DNA of 56,294 bases, taken from NCBI RefSeq assembly GCF_000518885.1, contig NZ_JAEL01000029.1, positions 1 through 56,294 of the forward strand, read 5' to 3'. This document shows, in pieces, positions 16,170-24,394 of the stretch. The first letter of the stretch is position 1, and every line of letters begins with the position of its first letter. The stretch is from Bacillus sp. J33 (GTDB taxonomy: Bacteria; Bacillota; Bacilli; Bacillales; Cytobacillaceae). The position numbers were made by a program, and so were the translations under genes. The notes beneath the pieces were generated by a model. That model was not told the DNA's origin. It searched no databases and saw nothing but the letters and a program-made list of their open reading frames with translations.

Positions 16170-17726
16170 ATGCAAAGGCGAAAATCAAAAATGAAACCAT
16201 TCAAGAGAGTCAATCCTGATGAAAAAGATCATTCAGCCTATCCTGCTGAGTTTACGGGTGATTTTGCCAAGGACTTGGAACATTTAAAACAGGAAATCGG
16301 ACAGAATTCAGATATTCGATTCAGGGAGTTTAATATCGGGCACTCCAGTACTCGTGCAGCCATTATTTTTATTGATGGATTATGTGATAGGCAACTGATT
16401 GATAAACATATCATGAGGTCGCTAATGCATGATTTTTCTGAAGAAAGGATGTTGCTAGGGGACCATTCGGGCGAGAAAATATCATTAGAATATCTCAAAA
16501 ATAATGTGCTTCCTATCAGTGAATTGATTGAAGCAAATACGATAAAAGAAACGGTTCAAGAAATCCTGATTGGCAATGCGATGCTTCTATTGGAAGGATC
16601 TGATGAAGTCCTAATTATTTTTACAGCGAAGGGCAAAACGAGAAGCATTGAAGAACCGGTTTCCGAACAGTCGGTAAGAGGGCCCCGTGCTGGTTTCAAT
16701 GAAAGCATTAGCGATAATAGCGCTCTTTTAAGAAGGAATGGAAGGAATGAAAAATTAGTGTTTTCCAAGTTCCAGGTTGGAAAACGAACCAAAAAAGATC
16801 TTATTGTTGCTTATATTGAGGACATCGCCAATCCGGATATCGTAAATGAAGTCAAGTCCAGAGTTGAAAAAATAGACATAGACAATGTGCTGGAATCAGG
16901 GTATGTCGAACAGCTTATTGAAGATAATTTCCTGAGCCCGTTTCCGCAAGTGCAAAATACAGAACGACCAGACCGGGTAATGGCAGCCTTGATGGAAGGA
17001 AGGGTTGCCATCCTGTTGGACGGGACGCCATTTGCACTGATTGTCCCTGTTACATTCAGCATGCTGCTGCAGGCTTCGGAGGATTATTACGAACGCTGGA
17101 TTCCGGGTACCCTGATCCGGCTTTTGCGTTTCCTCGCCACTTTTATCTCGTTATTTGGGCCTGCTTTATATATTGCCTTTGTTTCATTCCATCAGGGTCT
17201 GATTCCAACCAAGTTAGCCATGTCGATTATGGGAACTAGGGATGGTGTTCCGTTTCCATCTATAATCGAGGCACTGATTATGGAAGTAGCCATTGAAATT
17301 TTACGGGAAGCCGGACTCCGATTGCCGAAACCAATTGGGCCGGCAATCGGTATTGTTGGAGCTTTGATTATTGGGGAAGCTGCCGTACAGGCAGGGATTG
17401 TTAGTCCGATAATGGTTATAGTCGTTGCCGTTACAGCTATTTCTTCTTTTGCCATCCCACAATACAGTTTCGGGATTTCCTTGCGCTATTTGCGATTTGC
17501 TGCCATGTTTTCCGCTGCAGTATATGGCCTATATGGAGTGATTTTGTTTTTCCTCTTCTTATGCAGCCACTTAGTCAAACTGAAAAGTTTTGGGGTTTCG
17601 TACGTTAGCGGTGCTGTACCATATCGGTTAAGTGATTGGAAAGATTTTATTATTCGTATGTCTCTTAATACAATGAAACGCCGGCCAAGTATGCTGCACA
17701 CGAAGGATCCGAATCGGAAAGGATAG
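16170..17726 (+). CDS. Germinant receptor subunit A (GerA/SpoVAF family)
   Basis: 518 residues. A cytoplasmic N-terminal half (about 1-270) carries the GerA-type blocks [19 protein letters not shown] and LFSKFQ-like [17 protein letters not shown]. The C-terminal half has about five membrane helices, with [38 protein letters not shown] and [18 protein letters not shown]. It forms the spore inner-membrane germinant receptor with the B and C subunits. The ATG at 16170 follows the stop of the small membrane gene with AAAGGATG upstream; a longer frame would overlap that gene. Which germinant it answers to cannot be told. Confidence 0.9.
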   Translation: MQRRKSKMKPFKRVNPDEKDHSAYPAEFTGDFAKDLEHLKQEIGQNSDIRFREFNIGHSSTRAAIIFIDGLCDRQLIDKHIMRSLMHDFSEERMLLGDHSGEKISLEYLKNNVLPISELIEANTIKETVQEILIGNAMLLLEGSDEVLIIFTAKGKTRSIEEPVSEQSVRGPRAGFNESISDNSALLRRNGRNEKLVFSKFQVGKRTKKDLIVAYIEDIANPDIVNEVKSRVEKIDIDNVLESGYVEQLIEDNFLSPFPQVQNTERPDRVMAALMEGRVAILLDGTPFALIVPVTFSMLLQASEDYYERWIPGTLIRLLRFLATFISLFGPALYIAFVSFHQGLIPTKLAMSIMGTRDGVPFPSIIEALIMEVAIEILREAGLRLPKPIGPAIGIVGALIIGEAAVQAGIVSPIMVIVVAVTAISSFAIPQYSFGISLRYLRFAAMFSAAVYGLYGVILFFLFLCSHLVKLKSFGVSYVSGAVPYRLSDWKDFIIRMSLNTMKRRPSMLHTKDPNRKG

Positions 17727-17752
17727 TTTACCGTGAATGGAGGTCATCCAAA

Positions 17753-18844
17753 ATGATAGCCAGTCCAAAGGATAAAATTTCAGCTCCCCAGGCGACTGTC
17801 ATTCTTATCAATTATATGCTCGCTGCAGGTATTCTGACGCTGCCGAGAACTTCCGTTGAAAAAATAAACTCGCCAGATGTTTGGATTACCGTTATTTTGG
17901 GTGGAGTCATTGCCATGATAGCCGGAGTCATCATGGTAAAACTGAGTCAAAGATATAGCGGTAAAACCTTCTATCAATACAGTCATGAGATTATAGGGAA
18001 ATGGATCGGAGGGGTTCTCGGTTTCATTGTTGTCATCTATTTTTTTACATTATCGGCTTATGAAGTAAGAGTTCTTGCAGAGGTAACCAGTCTTTTTTTG
18101 CTGGAAGGGACACCCCTTTGGGCCATCATAATGCCATTTATGTGGATAGGCCTTTACCTGATTGCTGGGGGGATAAATCCGATTGCCCGCTTGTTTGAAT
18201 TGATTTTGCCGATAACAGTCGTTATATTCCTTCTTGTCATCAGCATGAGCTTTGGGATTTTTGAGATTGATAACCTCCGTCCGGTTTTAGGTTCAGGAAT
18301 CATGCCAGTCCTAAAAGGGGTTAAGTCTACAGTTCTCGCTTATTTAGGGATTGAAATTATGCTCATTCTTGTAGCATTTATGAGTAAGCCAAACCAAGCT
18401 GTAAAAGTTGTCCTGGCCGGAACTGCAATTTCCATCGGTTTTTATTTGATAACGGTTGTGATGGTCATCGGGGCACTATCCGTAACTGGGGTGGTATCAA
18501 AAACCTGGCCATCGATCGATTTGATCAGGAGCTTTGAAATAACCGGGCTGATTTTTGAAAGATTTGAGTCTTTCTTGCTTACAATTTGGATTATGCAAAT
18601 TTTTACCACATTTACGATATCCTACTATGCAGCTGCATTAGGAATGGCCCAGCTTTTTAAAAAGAAAATCACCCCCTTTATTTTTGGATTGCTGCCGGTC
18701 ATTTATATCATTGGGATGAGCCCGCAAAATATCAATGATCTATTTAGGCTGGGAGACTTGGTTGGCTATGCAGCGCTGTTTTTATTTGGTGTGATGCCTC
18801 TGCCTATGCTTTTGATTTCCAAATGGAGAGGCGGGAAAGCATGA
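17753..18844 (+). CDS. Germinant receptor subunit B (GerB family, APC-type permease)
   Basis: A 363-residue spore germination protein of the GerAB/GerBB family within the amino acid-polyamine-organocation superfamily. Ten or so hydrophobic helices run the whole length. The first helix is broken at residues 17-31 (LINYMLAAGILTLPR), which in this family forms the ligand-binding site. It is the second large gene of the operon, 26 bases after subunit A, with AATGGAGG upstream of ATG. Confidence 0.9.
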   Translation: MIASPKDKISAPQATVILINYMLAAGILTLPRTSVEKINSPDVWITVILGGVIAMIAGVIMVKLSQRYSGKTFYQYSHEIIGKWIGGVLGFIVVIYFFTLSAYEVRVLAEVTSLFLLEGTPLWAIIMPFMWIGLYLIAGGINPIARLFELILPITVVIFLLVISMSFGIFEIDNLRPVLGSGIMPVLKGVKSTVLAYLGIEIMLILVAFMSKPNQAVKVVLAGTAISIGFYLITVVMVIGALSVTGVVSKTWPSIDLIRSFEITGLIFERFESFLLTIWIMQIFTTFTISYYAAALGMAQLFKKKITPFIFGLLPVIYIIGMSPQNINDLFRLGDLVGYAALFLFGVMPLPMLLISKWRGGKA

Positions 18845-20019
18845 AGCGTTTTAAAACACTTTCACTTGCTGCACTTATGGCCCTTTCTGTTTTGGTTATG
18901 AATGGCTGCTGGAGCAGTAAAGAAATTGAAGAATTGGGTCTCATAATCGGAACAGCTCTTGATTTGGAAGAAGAGGGGGATTTCGGTGACCACGAGAAGG
19001 GTGATCAGGACCTCTTCAGGATAACCAATCAGCTTGTCACTGCTGAGACTACAGATTCCGGAACACAAGAAGGTACTTCACGACGGAGCCAGTCTTACAA
19101 AAATATTTCCGAAACAGGAGAAGCAATCCTTCCTGCTGTGCGCAAAATGACATTGAGAATTGATAAACGCGCATTTGGCGTACACTCTAAGGTGATTGTG
19201 ATTGGAGAGGATCTGGCTAGAAATTATAATCCTGAGCAGGTGCTGGACTTTTTTCAGCGAGAACAGGAAATGAGGCCAAGTGCCCTAATTGTGGTGGCAA
19301 AAGAAAGTGCCAGAAAAACACTTGAGACCGATGAACCAACCGTTATCCCTGCAATTCAGATCGTTGAAATGATTCGGGACCAGGACAGAACGACTAAGAT
19401 AATGGAACCAATGTCCATTACTAAATTAGAGGCCCAATTGAGCTCGGGAATCAGTTTCCTTTTGCAAAGTGTACTGCCGGAAAAAGGTGAAAGAAAGCTT
19501 TCGGGAGCCGCCTTAATTGATGGAAAAACGAAAATGCTGCGCGGTTTTTTCAATGATGAGGACATTACTGGGGTAAACTGGATAACCGGTAAAGGGAAAG
19601 GCGGTTTAGTGAGTACTTTCTATGAAGAAAACGGCCAGCCTGTCATATATGATATCCTGAAAATGGACAGCAAAATCAAGCCTAGAGTTGATGGCTCTCG
19701 CATCACTTTTGAAGTAAATATAAAATCTGAAGGGCGCATCGGGGAACATTGGGATGTTTCAGCGAACACCTTTGATAACAAGTTTCTGCAAAAGGCTGAA
19801 AAGGCGGCTGAAAAAGAAGTCGAGAAGCTGGTGAAAAACGTATTGGCAAAAGCCCAAGAGGAATACAAAATGGATGTGTTTGGATTTGGAAACAGGCTGA
19901 GAATCGAGCACCCTAAGGTTTGGAAAAAGGTGAAAGAAGATTGGGATCAAACATTCAGTGAGGTACCGGTTAATGTTACTGTAGAGCTTACTATTAAGGA
20001 GTTTGGGACGTCAGGATAA
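18841..20019 (+). CDS. Germinant receptor subunit C lipoprotein (GerC family)
   Basis: 392 residues. The signal peptide ends in the lipobox VMNGC (Cys23), followed by the family hallmark WSSKEIEELGLIIGTALD. Later come the RTLRxxxR-type region (TLRIDKRAFGVHSKVIVIGEDLA) and the C-terminal domain (SEGRIGEHW, FGNRLRIEHPKVWKKVKEDWDQTF). It sits on the outer face of the spore inner membrane as part of the receptor. The ATG at 18841 overlaps the end of subunit B (ATGA); an in-frame ATG six codons earlier lacks spacing to a ribosome binding site and would spoil the signal peptide. Confidence 0.9.
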   Translation: MKRFKTLSLAALMALSVLVMNGCWSSKEIEELGLIIGTALDLEEEGDFGDHEKGDQDLFRITNQLVTAETTDSGTQEGTSRRSQSYKNISETGEAILPAVRKMTLRIDKRAFGVHSKVIVIGEDLARNYNPEQVLDFFQREQEMRPSALIVVAKESARKTLETDEPTVIPAIQIVEMIRDQDRTTKIMEPMSITKLEAQLSSGISFLLQSVLPEKGERKLSGAALIDGKTKMLRGFFNDEDITGVNWITGKGKGGLVSTFYEENGQPVIYDILKMDSKIKPRVDGSRITFEVNIKSEGRIGEHWDVSANTFDNKFLQKAEKAAEKEVEKLVKNVLAKAQEEYKMDVFGFGNRLRIEHPKVWKKVKEDWDQTFSEVPVNVTVELTIKEFGTSG

Positions 20020-20078
20020 ATCCTAAAAGGAATAACTATCAAAAAGCTTGAGGGAAGCTTTAAAGGAGAAGCCAATAA

Positions 20079-20119
20079 ATAGGAGTACAAATCGCCTAAC
20101 GATTTGTACTCCTATTTTT
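20079..20119 (+). terminator. Strong intrinsic terminator of the ger operon
   Basis: A perfect 16-bp stem ATAGGAGTACAAATCG with its complement, loop CCTAA, then TTTTTATT. It lies 60 bases past the GerC stop. A smaller hairpin AAAGCTT/AAGCTTT precedes it at 20,042-20,061. Confidence 0.9.
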
Positions 20120-20552
20120 ATTGATATCTAGGCATTTAAATTTTTTTTATAGAACAAATTAATATAGTAGTTCCCAATTTTACCCTTCATGAATTTATGT
20201 ACACTTGCCAATTTGTTGGCTTCATTCATTTAATGAAGGACAGTGGGGCGGTTACGAGAAAAAGTCTTTTATTTATGTTACTAAGGTCAAAGCTTGAGTC
20301 TGGCATGGGAAAAATGTCCATCATCGAGGCGATGAAGGCCAAAATTTGGATCTGATCCAGGAAAAATGTCCATCATTGAGGTGATGAAGGCCAAAACTGG
20401 TGTCTGCTGAGTGGAAAATGTCCATCATCAAGGGAATGAAGGGTATGTAAATTTATGGAAGTCAACACTCATTAATTTGTATACCCTGCCTGTTTTGCGT
20501 TGGCATTACAGATTTATTCGAAAAGACCGTAAACTCTGGATATAAAGAATAA
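20120..20552. other. Gene-free stretch with a 52-bp tandem array
   Basis: No supported gene. The array at 20284-20446 is described separately. The remainder is AT-rich with a short inverted word, tcattcatttaatgaagga, near 20,222. Confidence 0.6.
20284..20446. repeat. 52-bp tandem repeat carrying a small hairpin, about three copies
   Basis: Units start at 20308, 20360 and 20413 (steps 52 and 53), with a partial unit before the first. Each has GGAAAAATGTCCATCAT, a short hairpin, then GATGAAGGCCAAAA. Unit 1 has TCATCG-AGG-CGATGA. Unit 2 has TCATTG-AGG-TGATGA, where both inner pairs become G-U wobbles. Unit 3 is more degraded. Confidence 0.8.
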
Positions 20553-20576
20553 AAACCCGCAAAAAAATGCGGGTTT
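20553..20576 (-). terminator. Intrinsic terminator of the small minus-strand gene
   Basis: AAACCCGCA / TGCGGGTTT with a six-base loop. Read on the minus strand it is followed by TTTATT, and it lies eight bases after the stop of the 72-residue gene. Confidence 0.8.
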
Positions 20577-20583
20577 CTAGATT

Positions 20584-20802
20584 CTATCTTTTTTTCTTTT
20601 TCGGATCATCCACTACTGCTTTATTTTTATTAACGGTCTCCAAGGTTACATGCACATGGACTTTATTATCTTCGAGCGTTTGCACACTTGTTACTTTCCC
20701 TTTGCGTCCTTTAATTTTGACATCCTGGCCTTCGCTCGGTAGGTTTTTACGGAGCTGGTTCAACAAGATATTTTTGCCTTCTAGATAATACACGGTATAC
20801 AT
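20584..20802 (-). CDS. Conserved small basic protein with KOW-like turn, unknown
   Basis: A 72-residue frame with an ideal ribosome binding site (AGGGGAG, seven bases before ATG) and its own terminator, so it is very likely a real gene. The sequence shows a short alpha/beta start (YTVYYLEGKNILLNQLRKNLP), a Gly/Lys-rich KGRKGKVTSV segment like a KOW turn, a beta strand and a basic tail (DDPKKKKR). It may bind nucleic acid. The family name is not recognised. Confidence 0.7.
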   Translation of the reverse strand: MYTVYYLEGKNILLNQLRKNLPSEGQDVKIKGRKGKVTSVQTLEDNKVHVHVTLETVNKNKAVVDDPKKKKR

Positions 20803-20842
20803 GCTCTTCTCCCCTATTTCTAAAAGAATGTGATAAAGGTCA

Positions 20843-20875
20843 AGCGCCCTTTCCTATAAAATATAGAAAGGCGCT
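20843..20875. repeat. Imperfect inverted repeat
   Basis: AGCGCC-C-TTTC-C-TATA pairs with TATAGAAAGGCGCT with two single-base bulges. It has no T-run and its role is unclear. Confidence 0.5.
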
Positions 20876-20984
20876 GTGAAATAGACCTATTTCTTATCCA
20901 AAAAGACAAATGGGAAGTGCTTTATTTATAAACCCTGTTTTCGTAAAGTTTGTTGCTTTTCAGGGCTAATTAAGGTTAACCAAC

Positions 20985-21110
20985 TGAGTTGATTGAAGCG
21001 GAGGGCAATTGACTCCTCGAAAATACATTCGCATTTACTTCGTGCGGTATTTATTCCAGGATGCTTTTCCAGTGTCCTGCGGGAAGAGAGGGACTGGACT
21101 GGGATTCGTA
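20985..21110. repeat. Dispersed Bacillus intergenic repeat, degraded copy
   Basis: It opens with gttgattgaagcgga and gactcctcg and ends with tgtcctgcgggaag, in the order seen in other copies, but the middle is strongly diverged. The start of this segment (gttttcgtaaagtttgttg, ggctaattaagg) also resembles 43,746-43,785. Confidence 0.45.
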
Positions 21111-21365
21111 TCAATTTTTTATCCCATTCTTGCTGATATTCGATATCGTTCTTACAGAAATGAATAAACTGTTATGGGTGTAGATCTTCATTGTCTAATA
21201 TTTCATTAAATGCTTTACCTCCTATATTTTTTTCAAGAAGCCAGCCTTAAAATTGTACTGAGCTGCCAGTCGTTTAAGAACCGCTACAGTTTCTCGATCG
21301 GAGCCATTGTCGACAACAATTAGCCGATGAGGAACAAAAACAGTGCGAAAATAAGAATAAATGGT
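21111..21365 (-). pseudogene. Glycosyltransferase family 2 fragment
   Basis: The minus strand reads TIYSYFRTVFVPHRLIVVD, NGSDRETVAVLKRLAAQYNF, then KAGFLKK, typical of the nucleotide-binding start of a GT-A glycosyltransferase (VDNGS). The frame ends at a TAG (21222-21224), but one extra base in the A-tract at about 21,225-21,235 would restore GGKAFNEILDNED. A TAA follows, and then the same frame gives QFIHFCKNDIEYQQEWDKKLI, a DxD-like region. So one frameshift and one nonsense change are visible, and the N-terminus and C-terminus are missing. Confidence 0.65.
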
Positions 21366-21753
21366 TCTCTCTAGTAATTACGGCCGATTGCAGCTTAATA
21401 TGATAGTTAAAAGTGTAATATCTTTCATACAATATACCTCTAAACTCTTCAAAACTTGGACAATTTTTAATAAATTGGCGAGAATAGTAGTAATTCGAGA
21501 TAACACGTTCAACAGGATCGCGCAGTAGCGTCACATATTTAAATGGTTTATTAATTTGTTTATGGATTCCAAAATAGTCATGTCCTTGAATGCAGCGAAT
21601 ATTATTGTCTGTCATTTTTCCTTGGGCTTTAACAACATTTTTATACGTACGATAAATTTCATTTGGCTTATACTGCATATCAATAATTCTACTCAATGTT
21701 GTCCCGCCAGTTTTGGGAATATGCATAAAAATCAATACGTCTCTTTTACTCAT
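21274..21753 (-). pseudogene. Truncated sulfotransferase fused out of frame to the glycosyltransferase fragment
   Basis: The frame codes for 159 residues. The first 115 or so are a sulfotransferase family 2 start: the 5'-phosphosulfate loop HIPKTGGTT (11-19) and the 3'-phosphate site LLRDPVERVISNYYYSRQ (about 76-93). After about residue 125 (ITREN) the translation turns into Cys/Ser-rich nonsense that is the out-of-frame reading of the glycosyltransferase fragment. A deletion therefore seems to have joined two neighbouring genes of a lost surface-glycan cluster. ATG has GGAGGAA upstream. The protein would lack the rest of its fold and is unlikely to be active. Confidence 0.7.
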
Positions 21754-21945
21754 AATATTCCTCCCTCAAAGCAAACTGTCCGAAAGTATTGCTTCGTACT
21801 TTTAGTCCCATATATTCCTATATATTCCTTGTTATTGGAACCAAAACAAAATTATTCAATTTCTATATTTATATGTTTAATTACCCATTATGGAAGTACT
21901 TATACCCATAGTAAAAGATTTTATCATAACTGCTGAAAAATATGA

Positions 21946-21981
21946 CAAACCTCAGTTTTACTTTTGCGAAACTGGGGTTTG
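21946..21981 (-). terminator. Hairpin after the broken minus-strand gene
   Basis: CAAACC-T-CAGTTT pairs with AAACTG-G-GGTTTG. On the minus strand it lies about 50 bases past the final stop at 22032 and is followed by TCATATTTTT, so it is a plausible terminator. Confidence 0.5.
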
Positions 21982-22031
21982 CCTACGGGCTGAAGTAGAT
22001 CCAAAAGGTCTACATGTCTAAGAGTTGATTC

Positions 22032-22499
22032 TTAGTCTTTTTGAATGTTGACAGCTCCACCGAGATTTTGAACTCGATAATTACCCATATCATCCACCCA
22101 AATTAATACACTATCTGAAGCTGAAATGAAATTTCCAGCTCATGCAATTTGAGTCTGCCGTCAAACACATTTACTTTTATCACCAGGATCAAAGGCGTTG
22201 TTTAATGCATCTGCAATAGCCATTACTTCCACCTCCTTTTCTTCTGGATAGTACATCCTATGAGAAGATTGGAGAGCTTGTCTGTGTTTATCACTACTGT
22301 CTCTATCATTCATTTTCACCATTCTTTCGAAAATGGTGATCAGACCATAACACCAAATTAATAGAATGAGAAAAATTGAAAAGCTGTTCATCCAGTCTTT
22401 TTGAGAACAAGCATATATAAAAATAATGAAAATCCCTAAGCCAATATTGGAGTAACAGACAAAGAATAGTAAACAACAAACTTTCCATACTTTATTCAA
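22032..22499 (-). pseudogene. Small membrane-protein gene interrupted by two in-frame TGA codons
   Basis: From a TTG at 22499 (GAGGAGG eight bases upstream) the frame gives 112 residues with two hydrophobic helices (about 5-30 and 38-58) and a polar tail, ending at TGA (22161-22163). The same frame goes on for RQTQIA, a second TGA (22140-22142), and then AGNFISASDSVLIWVDDMGN with YRVQNLGGAVNIQKD before TAA at 22032, which looks like real coding sequence. An ideal internal start lies at 22223 (AGGAGGT, seven bases, then ATG), so a separate gene of about 60 residues may begin there. Two TGG-to-TGA changes or UGA readthrough are both possible. The family is unknown. Confidence 0.5.
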
Positions 22500-22543
22500 C
22501 TAGATGCCTCCTCTGAAAAAGATTGAGAACAGAATATATATAT

Positions 22544-22714
22544 GATGGGTGGAATGGTTTCGACCATCTTGATATTTCTAAAAAAGGGTTTAAAAAAGCA
22601 TGTAAAAACGTCTTTCCTATCTGGAGAAACCTTGTAGGGACAGGCTAATTTGACTATAAAGCTGCTCAACGATTTGTTCGATTTTTTAACGATAAAAATA
22701 AGCTTTTGGGGTGA
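22544..22714 (+). pseudogene. Coding remnant with an in-frame TAA, unknown family
   Basis: The plus strand reads DGWNGFDHLDISKKGFKKAC and KNVFPIWRNLVGTG, then TAA (22646-22648), then FDYKAAQRFVRFFNDKNKLLG and TGA in the same frame. The residue mix is protein-like on both sides of the stop. No start codon or ribosome binding site fits. I read it as the C-terminal wreck of a lost gene. Confidence 0.35.
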
Positions 22715-22779
22715 AAAAAGGGAAGAACATCTTAAAATGAATAATCACGTAAATCCTGCAGAAAATTTCGAATAAACAG

Positions 22780-22809
22780 TTGCGAACGTTTGTTCTGATG
22801 TGTTATATT
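22780..22809 (+). promoter_or_regulatory. Probable sigma-A promoter of the VOC gene
   Basis: TTGCGA (22780-22785) and TATATT (22804-22809) are 18 bases apart, about 60 bases before the start codon. The LexA-like box lies within the spacer. Confidence 0.5.
22783..22796. promoter_or_regulatory. LexA (DinR)-like SOS box
   Basis: CGAACGTTTGTTCT agrees with the Bacillus consensus CGAACRNRYGTTYG at 12 of 14 positions and overlaps the promoter of the following gene, where a repressor would act. Confidence 0.55.
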
Positions 22810-22867
22810 GTAAAAGTGGGTAATATTAGGAGTTCAGATATTAATTAGTAAAAAGGAGTTGTTATTC

Positions 22868-23293
22868 ATGACAGTACGGCTAATTCCCTACTTAGTAATG
22901 GATGGAAATGCAAAGGAAGCCATCGAATTTTACGAAAAAGCATTAGATGCACAAGTTCTTTTTTCTCAGACATTTGGAGAAGGTCCAGAAAACCCAGATT
23001 ATCCAATACCTGAAGATGCAAAAGGCCGCATTATGCATGCAACGATCAAAGTTGGCGAAACAGAGCTAATGTTTAGTGATACATTTCCTGGCCAGGAGCA
23101 TCAAAATGGCAGCCAAGTAACCATTTGCATCTCTACAGATGATGCAGGGAAATCCAAGAAATTTTTTGATGCCCTACAGCAGGAAGGCCAGGTAACCATG
23201 CCTCTTCAGGAAACCTTCTTCAGCCCTTTATACGGCAGTGTTACAGATAAATTTGGTGTAAGTTTCCAAATTTATACCGAAGGAGAACATTAA
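22868..23293 (+). CDS. VOC-superfamily PhnB-like protein
   Basis: A 141-residue vicinal-oxygen-chelate protein of the PhnB/YjdN type (glyoxalase/bleomycin-resistance fold). Visible marks are IPYLVMDGNAKEAIEFYEKA at the start, then RIMHATIKVGETELMFSDT near residue 55 and PLYGSVTDKFGVSFQI near the end. Such proteins often bind a metal or a small molecule; the exact role is unknown. ATG at 22868 has AAAGGAG eight bases upstream, better than the in-frame ATG three codons earlier. It is a single-gene unit with a LexA-like box in its promoter. Confidence 0.8.
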   Translation: MTVRLIPYLVMDGNAKEAIEFYEKALDAQVLFSQTFGEGPENPDYPIPEDAKGRIMHATIKVGETELMFSDTFPGQEHQNGSQVTICISTDDAGKSKKFFDALQQEGQVTMPLQETFFSPLYGSVTDKFGVSFQIYTEGEH

Positions 23294-23427
23294 ACTGCAA
23301 CACAATTAAGGTGAAACTGGATTTACCTATACAGAGATGTATTTTCTTAATCCATAATAGCAATATGTTTGGTCCTATATATTACTCATAAGTCATCCTG
23401 GACCAATTACATAAGTAAAACAATGAA

Positions 23428-23460
23428 TTTTTCCTCTATTAAGTTTTAATAGAGGAAAAA
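23428..23460. terminator. Bidirectional intrinsic terminator
   Basis: A 15-bp perfect stem TTTTTCCTCTATTAA / TTAATAGAGGAAAAA with a three-base loop. T-tracts occur on either strand. Confidence 0.75.
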
Positions 23461-23507
23461 AATTATACATTTCATACGATGCTTACATTTATTCTACACC
23501 TGAAATA

Positions 23508-23539
23508 AGCCACTCTTTTATAGGGAGATGGCTTTTTTT
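23508..23539 (+). terminator. Intrinsic terminator-like hairpin
   Basis: AGCCA-(C)TCT pairs with AGA-TGGCT and is followed by seven T. It may be a back-up terminator for the VOC gene. Confidence 0.55.
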
Positions 23540-23706
23540 GCTGAATGCATGGAAAGGACATTAATCATTGAATAAAAGATACACGGGAGCGGATAAAAGG
23601 AAAACCGGACAACCGATAGTTTACATAATATTATTATCGTATCAAAATAGCTAAAGTATATATTTGAGGACAAAGACAGTACAAAAAATATGGAGAGGGA
23701 AATAGT

Positions 23707-24261
23707 ATGATCATTAATCAAAAAGAATACGTGATAAACAATTTGCCATATGTAATTAGGTCTGCCATACAGGAGGATGCGAAAGTCATATCAGAAGTTA
23801 GAGTGCAAACCGATGGGGAAACAGAAAACATGGACAGGGAAGCAGGTGAAGCGTACATAGATGAAGCAGGGTTTAAACAGATTATTCAGGAGGATACAGA
23901 TCGTGATCGCAATCTTTTTCTGGTAGCAGAAGTAGATGGAAAAATTGCTGGTTTTTCTAGGTGCGAGGGGAGCACATTGAAAAGAAGTGCCCATAAGGTG
24001 GTATTTGGCGTATGTGTGCTAAAAGAGTTCTGGGGTTACGGCATTGGCAAAAACCTATTAAAAGAGTCTATTCTTTGGGCGGAATTAAATGAAATTAAGA
24101 AAATTACATTGAATGTTCTCGAGACCAATGAAAAGGCGATAAAGCTATATAAAAGTCATGGGTTTGAAGTTGAAGGCATTTTAAAAGAAGATAAGAAACT
24201 TTCTGATGGCAAATTTTACGATACGATTTTAATGGGAAGATTCAAGAGAAAACGAAATTAA
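23707..24261 (+). CDS. GNAT-family N-acetyltransferase
   Basis: A 184-residue acetyltransferase of the GNAT superfamily. It shows YVIRSAIQEDAKVISEVR at the start, the acetyl-CoA pyrophosphate loop in VCVLKEFWGYGIGKNLLKE (about 102-120, R/Q-x-x-G-x-G/A type) and LNVLETNEKAIKLYKSHGFE near 140-158. Length and motif order resemble the RimI/RimJ-like small-molecule or protein acetyltransferases. The acceptor is unknown. The ribosome binding site GGAGAGGG is strong; it is a single-gene unit. Confidence 0.85.
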   Translation: MIINQKEYVINNLPYVIRSAIQEDAKVISEVRVQTDGETENMDREAGEAYIDEAGFKQIIQEDTDRDRNLFLVAEVDGKIAGFSRCEGSTLKRSAHKVVFGVCVLKEFWGYGIGKNLLKESILWAELNEIKKITLNVLETNEKAIKLYKSHGFEVEGILKEDKKLSDGKFYDTILMGRFKRKRN

Positions 24262-24394
24262 AAATGCTATTGTTTGCAGCTTTTTTGGCAAAACTCCCCC
24301 TATAGGGAATCAGATTATGAATTCCCAGCTGTACCAGTTTGTCAGGTTGTGAATATAATTTAGCATACATCAACTAAGGAGTTCGGAGTGTGTT

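Larger units (their letters stand above)
20803..21110. other. Intergenic region with inverted repeat and dispersed-repeat remnant
   Basis: No gene. An imperfect inverted repeat (AGCGCC...GGCGCT) lies at 20843-20875. From about 20,985 there is a degraded copy of the Bacillus dispersed repeat, starting gttgattgaagcggagggc and reaching cctgcgggaagag near 21,085. Confidence 0.5.
23294..23706. other. Intergenic region with two terminators
   Basis: No gene. It contains a perfect 15-bp hairpin at 23428-23460 and a second hairpin with a T-run at 23508-23539, both listed. The ribosome binding site of the acetyltransferase gene (GGAGAGGG) ends the region. Confidence 0.6.

Noticed and set aside
21556..21936. 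126-residue plus-strand frame opposite the sulfotransferase
   Set aside because: The minus strand carries clear PAPS-binding motifs, and the plus frame has no ribosome binding site or recognisable motif.
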